Below, in pieces: positions 1 through 6,687 of a stretch of DNA of 7,136 nt. The stretch comes from an uncultured beta proteobacterium. Lineage in GTDB: Bacteria; Pseudomonadota; Gammaproteobacteria; Burkholderiales; Rhodocyclaceae. The position numbers and the translations under genes were made by a program. The stretch lies in the NCBI GenBank assembly GCA_903932755.1, contig CAIZHL010000283.1, forward strand, positions 1 to 7,136. Direction: 5' to 3'. Position 1 is the first letter of the stretch. Each line of letters opens with the position of its first letter. The notes beneath the pieces are model-generated. The model saw nothing but the letters and a program-made list of their open reading frames with translations. It was not told where the DNA came from and searched no databases.

Positions 1-1
1 G

Positions 2-988
2 CAACGATTGCCGGATGGCAGCGTCTTTCTGCCCAAACCGGCGCAACGTCAGATCGGTTTGCGCACATTGCCGGTCGAAGCCGGCGAACTGCCGCGCACC
101 ATAGAACTGGCCGGGAAAGCGGTCATGGACCCGAATGCCGGCGGCAAGGTGCAGGCGATGGTCGCGGGACGGTTGGAAGCCGGCCCCCGCGGATTTCCCA
201 GCATTGGGCAAAACGTGCGCAAGGGCGAGGTATTGGCGTATGTCTTACCGTCGAGCGATTCGATTGAACGCGCGAACCAGAATGCGTTGCTGGCGGAACT
301 GCGCGCGGCGCGCGACCTCGCCGAAAAGCGGCTGGCACGTTTGAGGGAGCTTGCCGACACGATCCCTCGCAAGGAGATTGAGGCCGTCGAAAGCGAGTTG
401 GCCAGCCTTGTCGGGCGTATGGCCGCCGTCAGTGGCGGGTTGAGCAACCGCGATGCGCTGCTTGCCCCGGTGGCCGGTGTAATCGCATCAAGCAACGCGC
501 TAGCGGGTCAGGTTGTGGATGCACGCGACCTAGTGTTCGAGGTCGTTGATCCGCAACGATTGCGCATTGAGGCCCTAGCCTACGATACCGAGTTGGCCAC
601 CGATATCGCGTCCGCCAGCATTGCCGTCGGCCGCGAGAATGTGCCGCTGGTCTTCATCGGCGCCGCGCGCAGTTTGCGCGAGCAGGCGCTGCCGCTGATG
701 TTCCGGGGCGAAGGGGCGTTGTTAGGCCACCTCGCGGTCGGCCAAGCGGTCAAAGTATTCGTGCAGACGCGCAGCAAGGCGCAGGGCATCCGCGTGCCAG
801 CGGCATCCCTGGCGAAGAACCCGGCGAACCAGACCATCGTCTGGGTCAAGACGGCACCGGAGCGCTTCGAGCCGCGCACGATCACGGTCGAACCGCTGGA
901 CGGCGCGCATGTGGCGGCGACATCCGGCCTGAAGGCCGGTGATCGGGTCGTCACGCAAGGCGCCAGTCTGGTCAATCAGGTGCGCTGA
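2..988 (+). CDS. RND efflux periplasmic adaptor subunit (HlyD/CusB/CzcB-like), 5' end missing
   Basis: The reading frame is open from the first complete codon (CAA at base 2). The TTG at 8 is an internal Leu codon, so the gene starts outside the window and its signal peptide is not visible. About 328 residues remain. In order they show a first lipoyl/barrel-sandwich half (GRLEAGP, then IGQNVRKGEVLAYV), a helical hairpin rich in Ala, Glu, Arg and Leu (roughly window residues 80-145), the second lipoyl half (LLAPVAGVIASSNALAGQVV), a beta-barrel (VFEVVDPQRLRIEALAYDTE) and a membrane-proximal domain ending GLKAGDRVVTQGASLV. That order is typical of membrane-fusion proteins, which link an RND pump to an outer-membrane channel. 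The stop lies 1 bp before the permease ATG, so the two are co-transcribed and probably translationally coupled. No His-rich or Met-rich metal-binding segment is visible in the retained part. The class is secure; the metal is not. Confidence 0.93.
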   Translation, partial: QRLPDGSVFLPKPAQRQIGLRTLPVEAGELPRTIELAGKAVMDPNAGGKVQAMVAGRLEAGPRGFPSIGQNVRKGEVLAYVLPSSDSIERANQNALLAELRAARDLAEKRLARLRELADTIPRKEIEAVESELASLVGRMAAVSGGLSNRDALLAPVAGVIASSNALAGQVVDARDLVFEVVDPQRLRIEALAYDTELATDIASASIAVGRENVPLVFIGAARSLREQALPLMFRGEGALLGHLAVGQAVKVFVQTRSKAQGIRVPAASLAKNPANQTIVWVKTAPERFEPRTITVEPLDGAHVAATSGLKAGDRVVTQGASLVNQVR

Positions 989-989
989 C

Positions 990-3900
990 ATGTTCAAGCA
1001 ACTACTCGACAATAGCCTCGCCAATCGCCTGCTGGTGATCATCGCCAGCCTGGTGTTGATGGCTTACGGGGCATACACACTCACGCGCACGCCGGTGGAC
1101 GTTTTTCCGGACCTCAACAAGCCGACGGTCACGATCATGACTGAAGCCGGCGGCATGGCCGCCGAAGAGGTGGAACAGCTCATCACCTTTCCGCGGGAAA
1201 CGACGATGAACGGATTGCCCGGCGTGGGCAGCGTGCGCTCCGTCTCCAGCGCAGGATTGTCCTTCGTCTATGTCACCTTTGACTGGAGCACGGAAATTTT
1301 CCGGGCGCGGCAAATGGTGTCGGAACGCCTGTCCTCGATGGAAGAGGGATTGCCGGAAGGCGTCGTGCCGCGCATGGGGCCGATCAGTTCGGTGATGGGC
1401 GAAATCATGCAAATCGCCATGCCCATCGATACAACGAAGATTTCGCCGATGGCGGTGCGCGAATACGCCGATTGGGTGGTACGGCCACGCCTGATGGCGA
1501 TTTCCGGCGTTGCACAGGTCATCCCCATCGGTGGTGAAGTGCGCCAGTTCCAGGTGCAGCCAAATACCGCGCGCATGGCAGAACTGGGGATTACCCATGA
1601 CCAGCTGGAAGGGGCTTTGAAGGGGTATTCGTCGAACACCTCAGGCGGCTTTCTGGAACTCAACGGGCGGGAATACCTGATTCGCAATCTGGGTCGCACC
1701 TCGCGCCTTGAAGACTTGAAGAACCTGGCGCTAACTGCCCGTAATGGACAACCGATTCTCCTGCGTCAGATCGCCGAAGTGACTTTTGCACCGGCACTCA
1801 AACGCGGTGATGCCGGTTTTGAGGGCAAGCCGGCGGTGATTCTTGGTGTCCAGAAACAACCCACGGCGGACACGATCCAGCTTACGAACGCCATCGAGAG
1901 CGCCTTGGGCGATTTGAAAAAGTCACTACCTGCCGGCATGGACGCGCCGAAAGTTACCTTCCGGCAGGCCAGTTTCATCGAGGCGTCCATCACCACGCTG
2001 CAAGGCAAGCTGATTGGCGCATCCGTGTTCGTGGCGGCCATCCTGTTTTTCTTTCTAGGTACCTTGCGCCCTACGGTGATTGCCCTGACAGCGATCCCCA
2101 TTTCGATCTTCATGACGGCGCTGGTATTCCAGTATTTCGGCATGTCGATCAACACCATGACCTTGGGCGGTCTCGCTATCGCCATCGGCGGGTTGGTTGA
2201 TGACGCGGTGGTGGGGGTCGAGAATGTATTGCGTCGGATGAAGGAAGAAAGAAGCAAGCATCCCGATCATCGCCTGCATCCAATCGAACTGGTTGCGAAT
2301 GCGACGATGGAGGTACGGTCGGCCATTCTTTACGCGACGATCATCATCGTGCTCGTCTTCCTGCCACTGTTCGCTTTGCCGGGCATGGAGGGTCGCTTGT
2401 TCGTGCCGCTTGGGGTCGCTTTCATCGTGTCGACGCTGGCCTCGCTGGTGGTCTCGGTGACGATAACGCCAGTGCTGTCGTTTTACCTGCTACCGCGCAT
2501 GAAGTCGCTCGACCACAGCGACACGAAGGTGCTAGCCTGGCTGAAAGCGCGTTACCAAAACAGTCTGCAAGCGGTCCTAAACCGTCCACGGCGGGCCATT
2601 GCTGCCGGTGCGTTGGCTGCTTTGGTGGCGGTAGCAGCGGTGCCGTTCTTCCCCACCACCTTTCTACCACCCTTCAACGAAGGCACATTGTTAATCGGCT
2701 TACGACTCAACCCCGGTGTGACGCTCGCCGAATCATCTGATCTGGCGCGGCAGGCCGAAGTGCTGGTGGCGCAGGTGCCGGAAGTCACCCACGTCGGCCG
2801 GCGAAGCGGTCGTGCTGAACTCGACGAACATGCCGAAGGCGTGCATGTAAGCGAGCTTGATGTCGGCATCAAACCTGCGGCCGAGCTGACCCGTCCGCTG
2901 GACGAGATCAAGGCTGACTTGCGCGCACGCCTCAGCACCTTGCCCGGTGCGGTCGAAATCGGCCAGCCGATTTCACATCGCATTGATCACATGCTTTCTG
3001 GTGTTCGTTCGCAAGTCGCTATCAAGATTTTTGGGGAAGACCTTGACACCTTGCGCGGGCAGGCTGAGGTGCTGCGGGCCAAGCTCGCAGCCATTCCCGG
3101 CTTGGCTGATCTGGCGGTCGAAAAACAGGTCCTGGCACCACAGATCAAGGTGCGCATCGACTACGCGGCCGCCGCGCAGTACGGCGTCCCTACACCACAG
3201 ATTCTGGCCACCTTGCAAAGCCTGGTCGAAGGCGAGAAAGTTACTCAGATCGTAGAAGGAAACCGACGCTTTGCGCTGGTGGTGCGCCTGCCGGAGTCTG
3301 CCCGCTCCGTGGAGGGTCTGGGGCGAATTCTGCTTGAAACACCCAATGGCCGGATTCCCTTGTCAAGAATCGCCACCATCGAGGACAGCGACGGCCCGAA
3401 CCAGATCAGCCGCGACGACGGCAAACGTCGCATTGTGTTATCGGCCAACGCACAGGGCCGGGCCTTGTCCGAAATCGTCTCGGATATCCGCAAGGTTGTC
3501 GGCGAAACCCCCTTGCCCGAGGGCTATTTTGTCACGCTGGGCGGGCAGTTCCAGGCGCAGGAAGAAGCCTCGCGGCTGGTGGGTCTGCTGTCCATCGTCT
3601 CGCTGGTGCTGATGTTTGTGGTGCTATTCAGCCGATACAAATCGGTCACCTTGTCCGTTTTGATCATGGCCAATATTCCGCTGGCGCTGGTGGGGGCCGT
3701 AATCGGCTTATGGATTTCCGGGCAGCCGCTGTCAGTAGCCGCTTTGGTCGGCTTCATCACTTTGGCCGGGATTTCGGTGCGCAACGGCATCCTCAAGGTC
3801 AGCCATTACATCAACTTGATGCGATTGGAAGGTGAAAGCTTCGATCACAAGATGATTCTGCGCGGATCCATAGAGCGCCTCGCGCCCGTGCTGATGACAG

Positions 3901-4109
3901 CGCTAGTCACCGCTTTCGCCCTGGCACCGCTGCTGTTTGAGGCCGAGCAACCCGGTACCGAAATTCTTCACCCGGTCGCGGTCGTTATTTTCTCAGGGCT
4001 GATTAGTTCGACGCTGCTGGATACCTTCCTGACCCCAGCACTGTTCTGGATTTTTGGCCGCAACGATGCTGAACGGCTGATGTGGGACAAAGATACCGGA
4101 GCACTTTGA
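990..4109 (+). CDS. Heavy-metal efflux RND permease (CzcA/CusA-like, HME type)
   Basis: This is a complete proton-driven inner-membrane pump of 1039 residues, the usual size for CzcA/CusA. The ATG at 990 is chosen because it follows the adaptor stop by 1 bp, has AGG about 9 bp upstream, and gives a normal RND start (MFKQLLDNSLANR, then the first membrane helix at about 12-32). A frame start at 939 would lie inside the adaptor gene. Membrane helices cluster at about 340-412, 446-500, 533-555, 865-945 and 960-1025, with two large periplasmic loops between. Helix 4 carries VDDAVVGVEN with Asp404-Asp405, the proton-relay site (CusA uses Asp405). Aligned by eye with remembered CusA, the three Cu-binding Met positions are Gly570, Val620 and His667 (RIDHM at 664-668), so a Cu(I)/Ag(I) triad is absent. 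The sequence LDEHAEGVHVSE near 610-622 adds acidic and His side chains. The exported substrate is probably a divalent metal, but this is inference. Confidence 0.93.
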   Translation: MFKQLLDNSLANRLLVIIASLVLMAYGAYTLTRTPVDVFPDLNKPTVTIMTEAGGMAAEEVEQLITFPRETTMNGLPGVGSVRSVSSAGLSFVYVTFDWSTEIFRARQMVSERLSSMEEGLPEGVVPRMGPISSVMGEIMQIAMPIDTTKISPMAVREYADWVVRPRLMAISGVAQVIPIGGEVRQFQVQPNTARMAELGITHDQLEGALKGYSSNTSGGFLELNGREYLIRNLGRTSRLEDLKNLALTARNGQPILLRQIAEVTFAPALKRGDAGFEGKPAVILGVQKQPTADTIQLTNAIESALGDLKKSLPAGMDAPKVTFRQASFIEASITTLQGKLIGASVFVAAILFFFLGTLRPTVIALTAIPISIFMTALVFQYFGMSINTMTLGGLAIAIGGLVDDAVVGVENVLRRMKEERSKHPDHRLHPIELVANATMEVRSAILYATIIIVLVFLPLFALPGMEGRLFVPLGVAFIVSTLASLVVSVTITPVLSFYLLPRMKSLDHSDTKVLAWLKARYQNSLQAVLNRPRRAIAAGALAALVAVAAVPFFPTTFLPPFNEGTLLIGLRLNPGVTLAESSDLARQAEVLVAQVPEVTHVGRRSGRAELDEHAEGVHVSELDVGIKPAAELTRPLDEIKADLRARLSTLPGAVEIGQPISHRIDHMLSGVRSQVAIKIFGEDLDTLRGQAEVLRAKLAAIPGLADLAVEKQVLAPQIKVRIDYAAAAQYGVPTPQILATLQSLVEGEKVTQIVEGNRRFALVVRLPESARSVEGLGRILLETPNGRIPLSRIATIEDSDGPNQISRDDGKRRIVLSANAQGRALSEIVSDIRKVVGETPLPEGYFVTLGGQFQAQEEASRLVGLLSIVSLVLMFVVLFSRYKSVTLSVLIMANIPLALVGAVIGLWISGQPLSVAALVGFITLAGISVRNGILKVSHYINLMRLEGESFDHKMILRGSIERLAPVLMTALVTAFALAPLLFEAEQPGTEILHPVAVVIFSGLISSTLLDTFLTPALFWIFGRNDAERLMWDKDTGAL

Positions 4110-4138
4110 TTTTTTAACCTTACGAAAGGAAGCAACCC

Positions 4139-4525
4139 ATGAAAGCCATTCATTTTCTTGCAGCAGCGGTTCTTGGTTTTGCCAGCAGCGCTTATGCCGC
4201 CGATAAGCATGATCACGGTCACGAACACAAACCTCTTCACGGCGGCGTCGTCATTGAGGTCAAGGATATGGACTACGAGTTTGTCGCTAAGTCCGACCGC
4301 CTGCAGCTTTATCTGCGTGACCATGGAAAGGCGGTAGATGTATCCAAAGCTAGCGCCAAGGTGACACTGCTGGCGGGAACCGAAAAACAAGAAGTAGAAC
4401 TCAAACCGACCGGCGACAAGCTGGAAGCAGCAGGATCCTTCAAGGTAGCCGCTGGTACGAAGGCAATTGCTTTGGTGTCTTTACCAGGCAAGCCAGCAAT
4501 CACGGTTCGCTATGTATTGAAATGA
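4139..4525 (+). CDS. Small exported His-rich protein of the RND operon
   Basis: This gene of 128 residues has AAGGA 8 bp before the ATG and begins 29 bp after the pump gene with no terminator between, so it is very likely in the same operon. It has a classic Sec signal peptide (MKAIHFLAAAVLGFASSAYA, cleavage after Ala20). The mature N-terminus is a His/Asp/Glu cluster (HDHGHEHKPLHGG, residues 24-36). A compact region follows that alternates charged and hydrophobic residues like a beta-sandwich and ends VRYVLK. I do not know a named family with confidence, though I recall similar unnamed proteins beside CzcA/CusA-type pumps in Betaproteobacteria. Position, export and His cluster suggest a periplasmic metal binder that buffers ions or passes them to the adaptor or pump. 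There are no Cys and few Met residues, which argues against a Cu(I) chaperone of the CusF type. Its function remains inference. Confidence 0.85.
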   Translation: MKAIHFLAAAVLGFASSAYAADKHDHGHEHKPLHGGVVIEVKDMDYEFVAKSDRLQLYLRDHGKAVDVSKASAKVTLLAGTEKQEVELKPTGDKLEAAGSFKVAAGTKAIALVSLPGKPAITVRYVLK

Positions 4526-4534
4526 TTCAATCAC

Positions 4535-4568
4535 GGTAGCGCTCGCCAGATAACACGTTGCTGCTACC
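4535..4568 (+). terminator. Weak inverted repeat after the efflux operon
   Basis: GGTAGC at 4535-4540 pairs with GCTACC at 4563-4568 across a 22-base loop, 10 bp beyond the stop of the His-rich gene. The following bases (TTCATTTCTTG) are only moderately T-rich. It could be a weak end signal for the operon or chance. No stronger terminator is visible before the lipoprotein gene. Confidence 0.2.
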
Positions 4569-4611
4569 TTCATTTCTTGAGTCGAATGATCGCTTCTACT
4601 GCGCGTAAAAA

Positions 4612-5037
4612 ATGAAAACAGGACCGAAAGCACTTCTGGTATCAACTTTGTTGCTCAGCGCCTGCGCTAGCCACACTCATCAGATGAAAATACAAGACGG
4701 AAGAGGCTCTGTCATTGGTTCATTTACCCACGAGGGGCAAGCCCCGCCAAGCATGTCAGTTGATTTAGATGGTAAGCGGTATGAGGCCACTGACTTTTCA
4801 ATTCATCGAGTTGAAAATCTTGCTGAACTCAGTAACCAATACGGTATTGCCAGCAAGCATTACGATCGCATCACATCTGGCCTGGATATGGATCACAGAA
4901 AATATTCTGCAAAGCCTGAGCTTGTTGCTAGTGATGGGTCGAAGCTGACTTGTACATTAACCTGGAAGTCGGGGCGGCTACCTGCCGGGATCTGCGAGTT
5001 AGACAGTGGGAAAAAAATTAAACTTGCGTCTGAATAG
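4612..5037 (+). CDS. Putative lipoprotein of unknown function
   Basis: This is a frame of 141 residues. It begins with a short basic N-terminus and hydrophobic core followed by a lipobox, Leu15-Ser-Ala-Cys18, so the product should be lipidated at Cys18 and anchored in the inner or outer membrane. The residue after Cys is Ala, giving no Asp+2 inner-membrane retention signal. The mature part is hydrophilic with two further Cys residues (in LTCTLTW and GICELD near the C-terminus) that could form a disulphide. I recognise no domain. An in-frame TAA sits one codon upstream of the ATG, so the start cannot lie further 5'. There is no good Shine-Dalgarno (the bases before ATG are GCGCGTAAAAA), so translation may be weak. 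The gene is visibly AT-richer than the efflux genes and uses codons they avoid, suggesting separate acquisition. It has no obvious functional link to the pump. Confidence 0.65.
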   Translation: MKTGPKALLVSTLLLSACASHTHQMKIQDGRGSVIGSFTHEGQAPPSMSVDLDGKRYEATDFSIHRVENLAELSNQYGIASKHYDRITSGLDMDHRKYSAKPELVASDGSKLTCTLTWKSGRLPAGICELDSGKKIKLASE

Positions 5038-5040
5038 GTC

Positions 5041-5074
5041 AAAAGAGGGCGTCTATCTATCGGGTACGCTGCCC
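5041..5074 (-). terminator. Possible minus-strand terminator hairpin
   Basis: Read on the minus strand, GGGCAGCGT (from 5074) can pair with ACGCCC (ending 5047) with a two-base bulge, followed directly by TCTTTT. That is hairpin plus T-run order for a transcript entering from the right. It begins at the stop codon of the small minus-strand ORF and sits 4-37 bp past the lipoprotein stop. The bulge and long loop make it weak. Confidence 0.28.
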
Positions 5075-5193
5075 TATGAGGGCCATCCCTTTAGCAATGG
5101 ACCAGCTGCACCAAACACCGAAAGTAGCAGGCCATAGAAATACGTCAAGGCTAGCAGCGACAAGAAATATTTGGTGTCTTTCACGGCGCGCAT
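5074..5193 (-). CDS. Possible small hydrophobic membrane ORF (39 aa), perhaps a gene remnant
   Basis: On the minus strand the frame from ATG at 5193 reads MRAVKDTKYF, then a strongly hydrophobic stretch (LSLLALTYFYGLLLSVFGAA), then GPLLKGWPS and a stop. A basic start, one membrane helix and a short tail would suit a single-span inner-membrane protein. No Shine-Dalgarno is evident. In the same frame, 15 codons upstream, another ATG (5238) opens MKPQRQSP followed by a TGA at 5214-5212, then TFGRLV joining the 39-residue ORF. A 54-codon gene with one in-frame stop is therefore possible, and TGA could derive from a TGG Trp codon. A hairpin with a T-run follows the stop on the same strand. I recognise no family. 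It could be a real small gene, a decayed one, or chance. Confidence 0.3.
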   Translation of the reverse strand: MRAVKDTKYFLSLLALTYFYGLLLSVFGAAGPLLKGWPS

Positions 5194-5323
5194 CACTAAT
5201 CGGCCAAAAGTTCAAGGTGACTGGCGCTGCGGCTTCATCGCGCAACGTCCAGAGAGCAAAGGGAACGGGGACGACCGCAGGTTTGTGCCTTATAGCCACC
5301 TGCGCACTGCCTTTTTGGGGCAT

Positions 5324-5397
5324 CCGGATTAAACGGTGGACGGAGTGGGATGACTCTGACAGGTTTGAACCTGTAGACTCCGGATTATTGGGTGGAC
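5324..5397 (+). repeat. Imperfect 18-bp direct repeat pair, 56 bp apart
   Basis: CCGGATTAAACGGTGGAC at 5324-5341 and CCGGATTATTGGGTGGAC at 5380-5397 match at 15 or 16 of 18 positions, differing only in the central triplet. Both are preceded by T, giving the self-complementary TCCGGA. They could be recombination or transposase-binding sites, or the result of a local duplication. No transposase gene is nearby. Confidence 0.5.
5359..5374. repeat. 16-bp palindrome (ACAGGTT-TG-AACCTGT)
   Basis: Seven-base arms, ACAGGTT at 5359-5365 and AACCTGT at 5368-5374, are separated by TG. It lies between the two CCGGATTA repeats. It could be an operator for a dimeric regulator or a small hairpin. No T-run follows, so it is not a terminator. 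Confidence 0.5.
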
Positions 5398-5596
5398 ACC
5401 GTGTTCTTTTGAAAGTGTTCGTATTCCATGATTGAACGGTAATTGTGCGTTGTGGTAGCGTAATTGCATAGTTGCAGCAAGGCAGAGATCGGCCATCAGC
5501 GGACGCAGGGAGGACTTTCCGCAACCGGCCGTTCGATGCGGCACCGATGGCCTTCGCGCAGGGGTAGTGAATCCGCCAGGATTGACTTGCGCTGCC

Positions 5597-6610
5597 CTAC
5601 CTCTCACTAGTGAGGGGCGGCAGCGCATCAAGCGGTGAGCGCACTCCGGCACCGCCAACTTTCAGCACATGCGTGTAAATCATCGTCGTAGAGACGTCGG
5701 AATGGCCGAGCAGATCCTGCACGGTTCGAATGTCGTAACCGCTGCGGAGCAAGGCCGTCGCGAACGAGTGGCGGAGGGTGTGCGGTGTGGCGGGCTTCGT
5801 GATGCCTGCTTGTTCTACGGCACGTTTGAAGGCGCGCTGAAAGGTCTGGTCATACATGTGATGGCGACGCACGACACCGCTCCGTGGATCGGTCGAATGC
5901 GTGTGCTGCGCAAAAACCCAGAACCACGGCCAGGAATGCCCGGCGCGCGGATACTTCCGCTCAAGGGCGTCGGGAAGCGCAACGCCGCTGCGGCCCTCGG
6001 CCTGGTCCTTCAGCCACCATGCCCGTGCACGCGACAGCTGCTCGCGCAGGCTGGGTGCCAAGCTCTCGGGTAACATCAAGGCCCGATCCTTGGAGCCCTT
6101 GCCCTCCCGCACGATGATCGTGCCGTGATCGAAATCCAGATCCTTGACCCGCAGTTGCAAACCCTCACTGATCCGCATGCCCGTTCCATACAGAAGCTGG
6201 GCGAACAAACGATGCTCGCCTTCCAGAAAACCGAGGATGCGAACCACTTCATCCGGGGTCAGCACCACCGGCAAGCGCCGCGACGGCCGAGGTCTTCCGA
6301 TCTCCTGAAGCCAAGGCAGATCCACACACAGCACCTTGCCGTAGAAGAACAGCAAGGCCGCCAATGCCTGCCGATGCGTGGATGCCGAAACCTTACGCTC
6401 GTTTGCCAGCCAGGACAGAAATGCCTCGACTTCGCTGCTGCCCAAGGTTGCCGGGTGACGCACTCCGTGGAAACGGATGAAGGCACGAACCCAGTGGACA
6501 TACGCCTGTTCGGTTCGTAAGCTGTAATGCAAGTAGCGTATGCGCTCGCGCAGTTGGTCCAGAACCTTGACCGAACGCAGCGGTGGTAACGGTGCAGTGC
6601 TGGTTTTCAT
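5597..6610 (-). CDS. intI1: Class 1 integron integrase IntI1
   Basis: This is a full-length 337-residue tyrosine recombinase that captures, excises and shuffles cassettes at attI1 and attC sites. The catalytic set is complete: Arg146 (GTGMRISEG), His277 and Arg280 (PHTLRHSF), His303 (LLGHSDV) and Tyr312 (TMIYTHV). The extra segment found only in integron integrases lies at about 206-232 ([17 protein letters not shown]). From memory it is almost identical to clinical IntI1, differing at Ser4, His39, Ala76 and Val96, all in the N-terminal 100 residues. Arg32 with His39 is the variant reported as most active in excision. The start ATG at 6610 matches the family start but has no clear Shine-Dalgarno. 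It is transcribed divergently from the cassettes from a LexA-overlapped promoter, and the cassette promoter lies inside its own coding region. The last codons contain the palindrome CTCACTAGTGAG (5603-5614). Confidence 0.98.
   Translation of the reverse strand: MKTSTAPLPPLRSVKVLDQLRERIRYLHYSLRTEQAYVHWVRAFIRFHGVRHPATLGSSEVEAFLSWLANERKVSASTHRQALAALLFFYGKVLCVDLPWLQEIGRPRPSRRLPVVLTPDEVVRILGFLEGEHRLFAQLLYGTGMRISEGLQLRVKDLDFDHGTIIVREGKGSKDRALMLPESLAPSLREQLSRARAWWLKDQAEGRSGVALPDALERKYPRAGHSWPWFWVFAQHTHSTDPRSGVVRRHHMYDQTFQRAFKRAVEQAGITKPATPHTLRHSFATALLRSGYDIRTVQDLLGHSDVSTTMIYTHVLKVGGAGVRSPLDALPPLTSER
6495..6523 (+). promoter_or_regulatory. Cassette promoter Pc, weak variant PcW
   Basis: TGGACA (6495-6500), a 17-bp spacer and TAAGCT (6518-6523) are exactly the -35 and -10 boxes of PcW, the weak form of the class 1 cassette promoter. 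It lies inside intI1 and reads towards attI1, so it drives the cassettes. The codons overlapping it give the His39 form of IntI1, the known trade-off between weak cassette expression and high integrase activity. Confidence 0.92.
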
Positions 6611-6613
6611 GGC

Positions 6614-6639
6614 TTGTTATGACTGTTGTTTTGTACAGT
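6614..6639 (+). promoter_or_regulatory. P2 promoter boxes with inactive 14-bp spacing
   Basis: TTGTTA (6614-6619) and TACAGT (6634-6639) are the P2 boxes, separated by 14 bp. P2 is active only where a GGG insertion widens the spacer to 17 bp. That insertion is missing, so cassettes here depend on Pc or on their own promoters. Confidence 0.8.
6623..6638 (-). promoter_or_regulatory. LexA (SOS) box of intI1
   Basis: CTGTACAAAACAACAG on the minus strand keeps both CTGT and ACAG half-sites at LexA spacing and overlaps the -10 end of the intI1 promoter. As in other class 1 integrons, LexA should repress intI1 until the SOS response. The centre differs by one base from the A-tract version I remember from clinical copies. 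Confidence 0.88.
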
Positions 6640-6665
6640 CTATGCCTCGGGCATCCAAGCAGCAA
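6637..6665 (-). promoter_or_regulatory. intI1 promoter PintI1
   Basis: On the minus strand TTGCTG (6665-6660), a 17-bp spacer and TAGACT (6642-6637) form the known intI1 promoter, 27 bp upstream of the start codon. Its -10 box touches the LexA site, so repression by occlusion is expected. Confidence 0.85.
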
Positions 6666-6687
6666 GCGCGTTACGCCGTGGGTCGAT

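Larger units (their letters stand above)
5194..5489. other. Gene-poor junction between chromosomal genes and the integron
   Basis: About 300 bp without a convincing gene. Open frames exist on both strands across it, but their products are Arg/Ser/Pro/His-rich, lack ribosome-binding sites and resemble no family I know. The segment holds a pair of imperfect direct repeats and a 16-bp palindrome, listed separately. On the minus strand a short frame reads NYRSIMEYEHFQKNTVSTQ before a stop (about 5445-5388), which could be the tail of a broken gene. I see no IS end or Tn402 inverted repeat that I can name. It is probably host DNA, or debris of earlier insertions, into which the integron was placed. 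Confidence 0.45.

Noticed and set aside
8..10. TTG as start codon of the adaptor gene
   Set aside because: The frame is open upstream to the window edge, no ribosome-binding site can be seen, and a signal peptide is expected further 5'. It is an internal Leu codon.
939..989. Earlier GTG start for the RND permease, adding 17 residues
   Set aside because: It would lie inside the adaptor gene; the added residues do not look like an RND N-terminus, while ATG at 990 gives the normal start and 1-bp spacing.
5323..5384. tRNA-like fold: GGTTTGAACC resembles a T-arm and TCCGGA occurs at both ends
   Set aside because: The span is about 62 bases, the T-loop would be six bases rather than seven, and no D-arm or anticodon arm can be formed. 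TCCGGA is simply self-complementary.
5076..5435. 119-residue plus-strand frame in the junction
   Set aside because: No ribosome-binding site, mixed composition without domain, and it spans the repeats and palindrome.
5057..5524. 155-residue minus-strand frame through the junction
   Set aside because: Its product has no domain-like pattern and crosses the integron boundary at 5490, so it is a chance fusion of unrelated DNA.
5669..6520. Long plus-strand frames opposite intI1
   Set aside because: They are antisense shadows of a certain gene, with Arg/Pro/His-rich products and no ribosome-binding sites.
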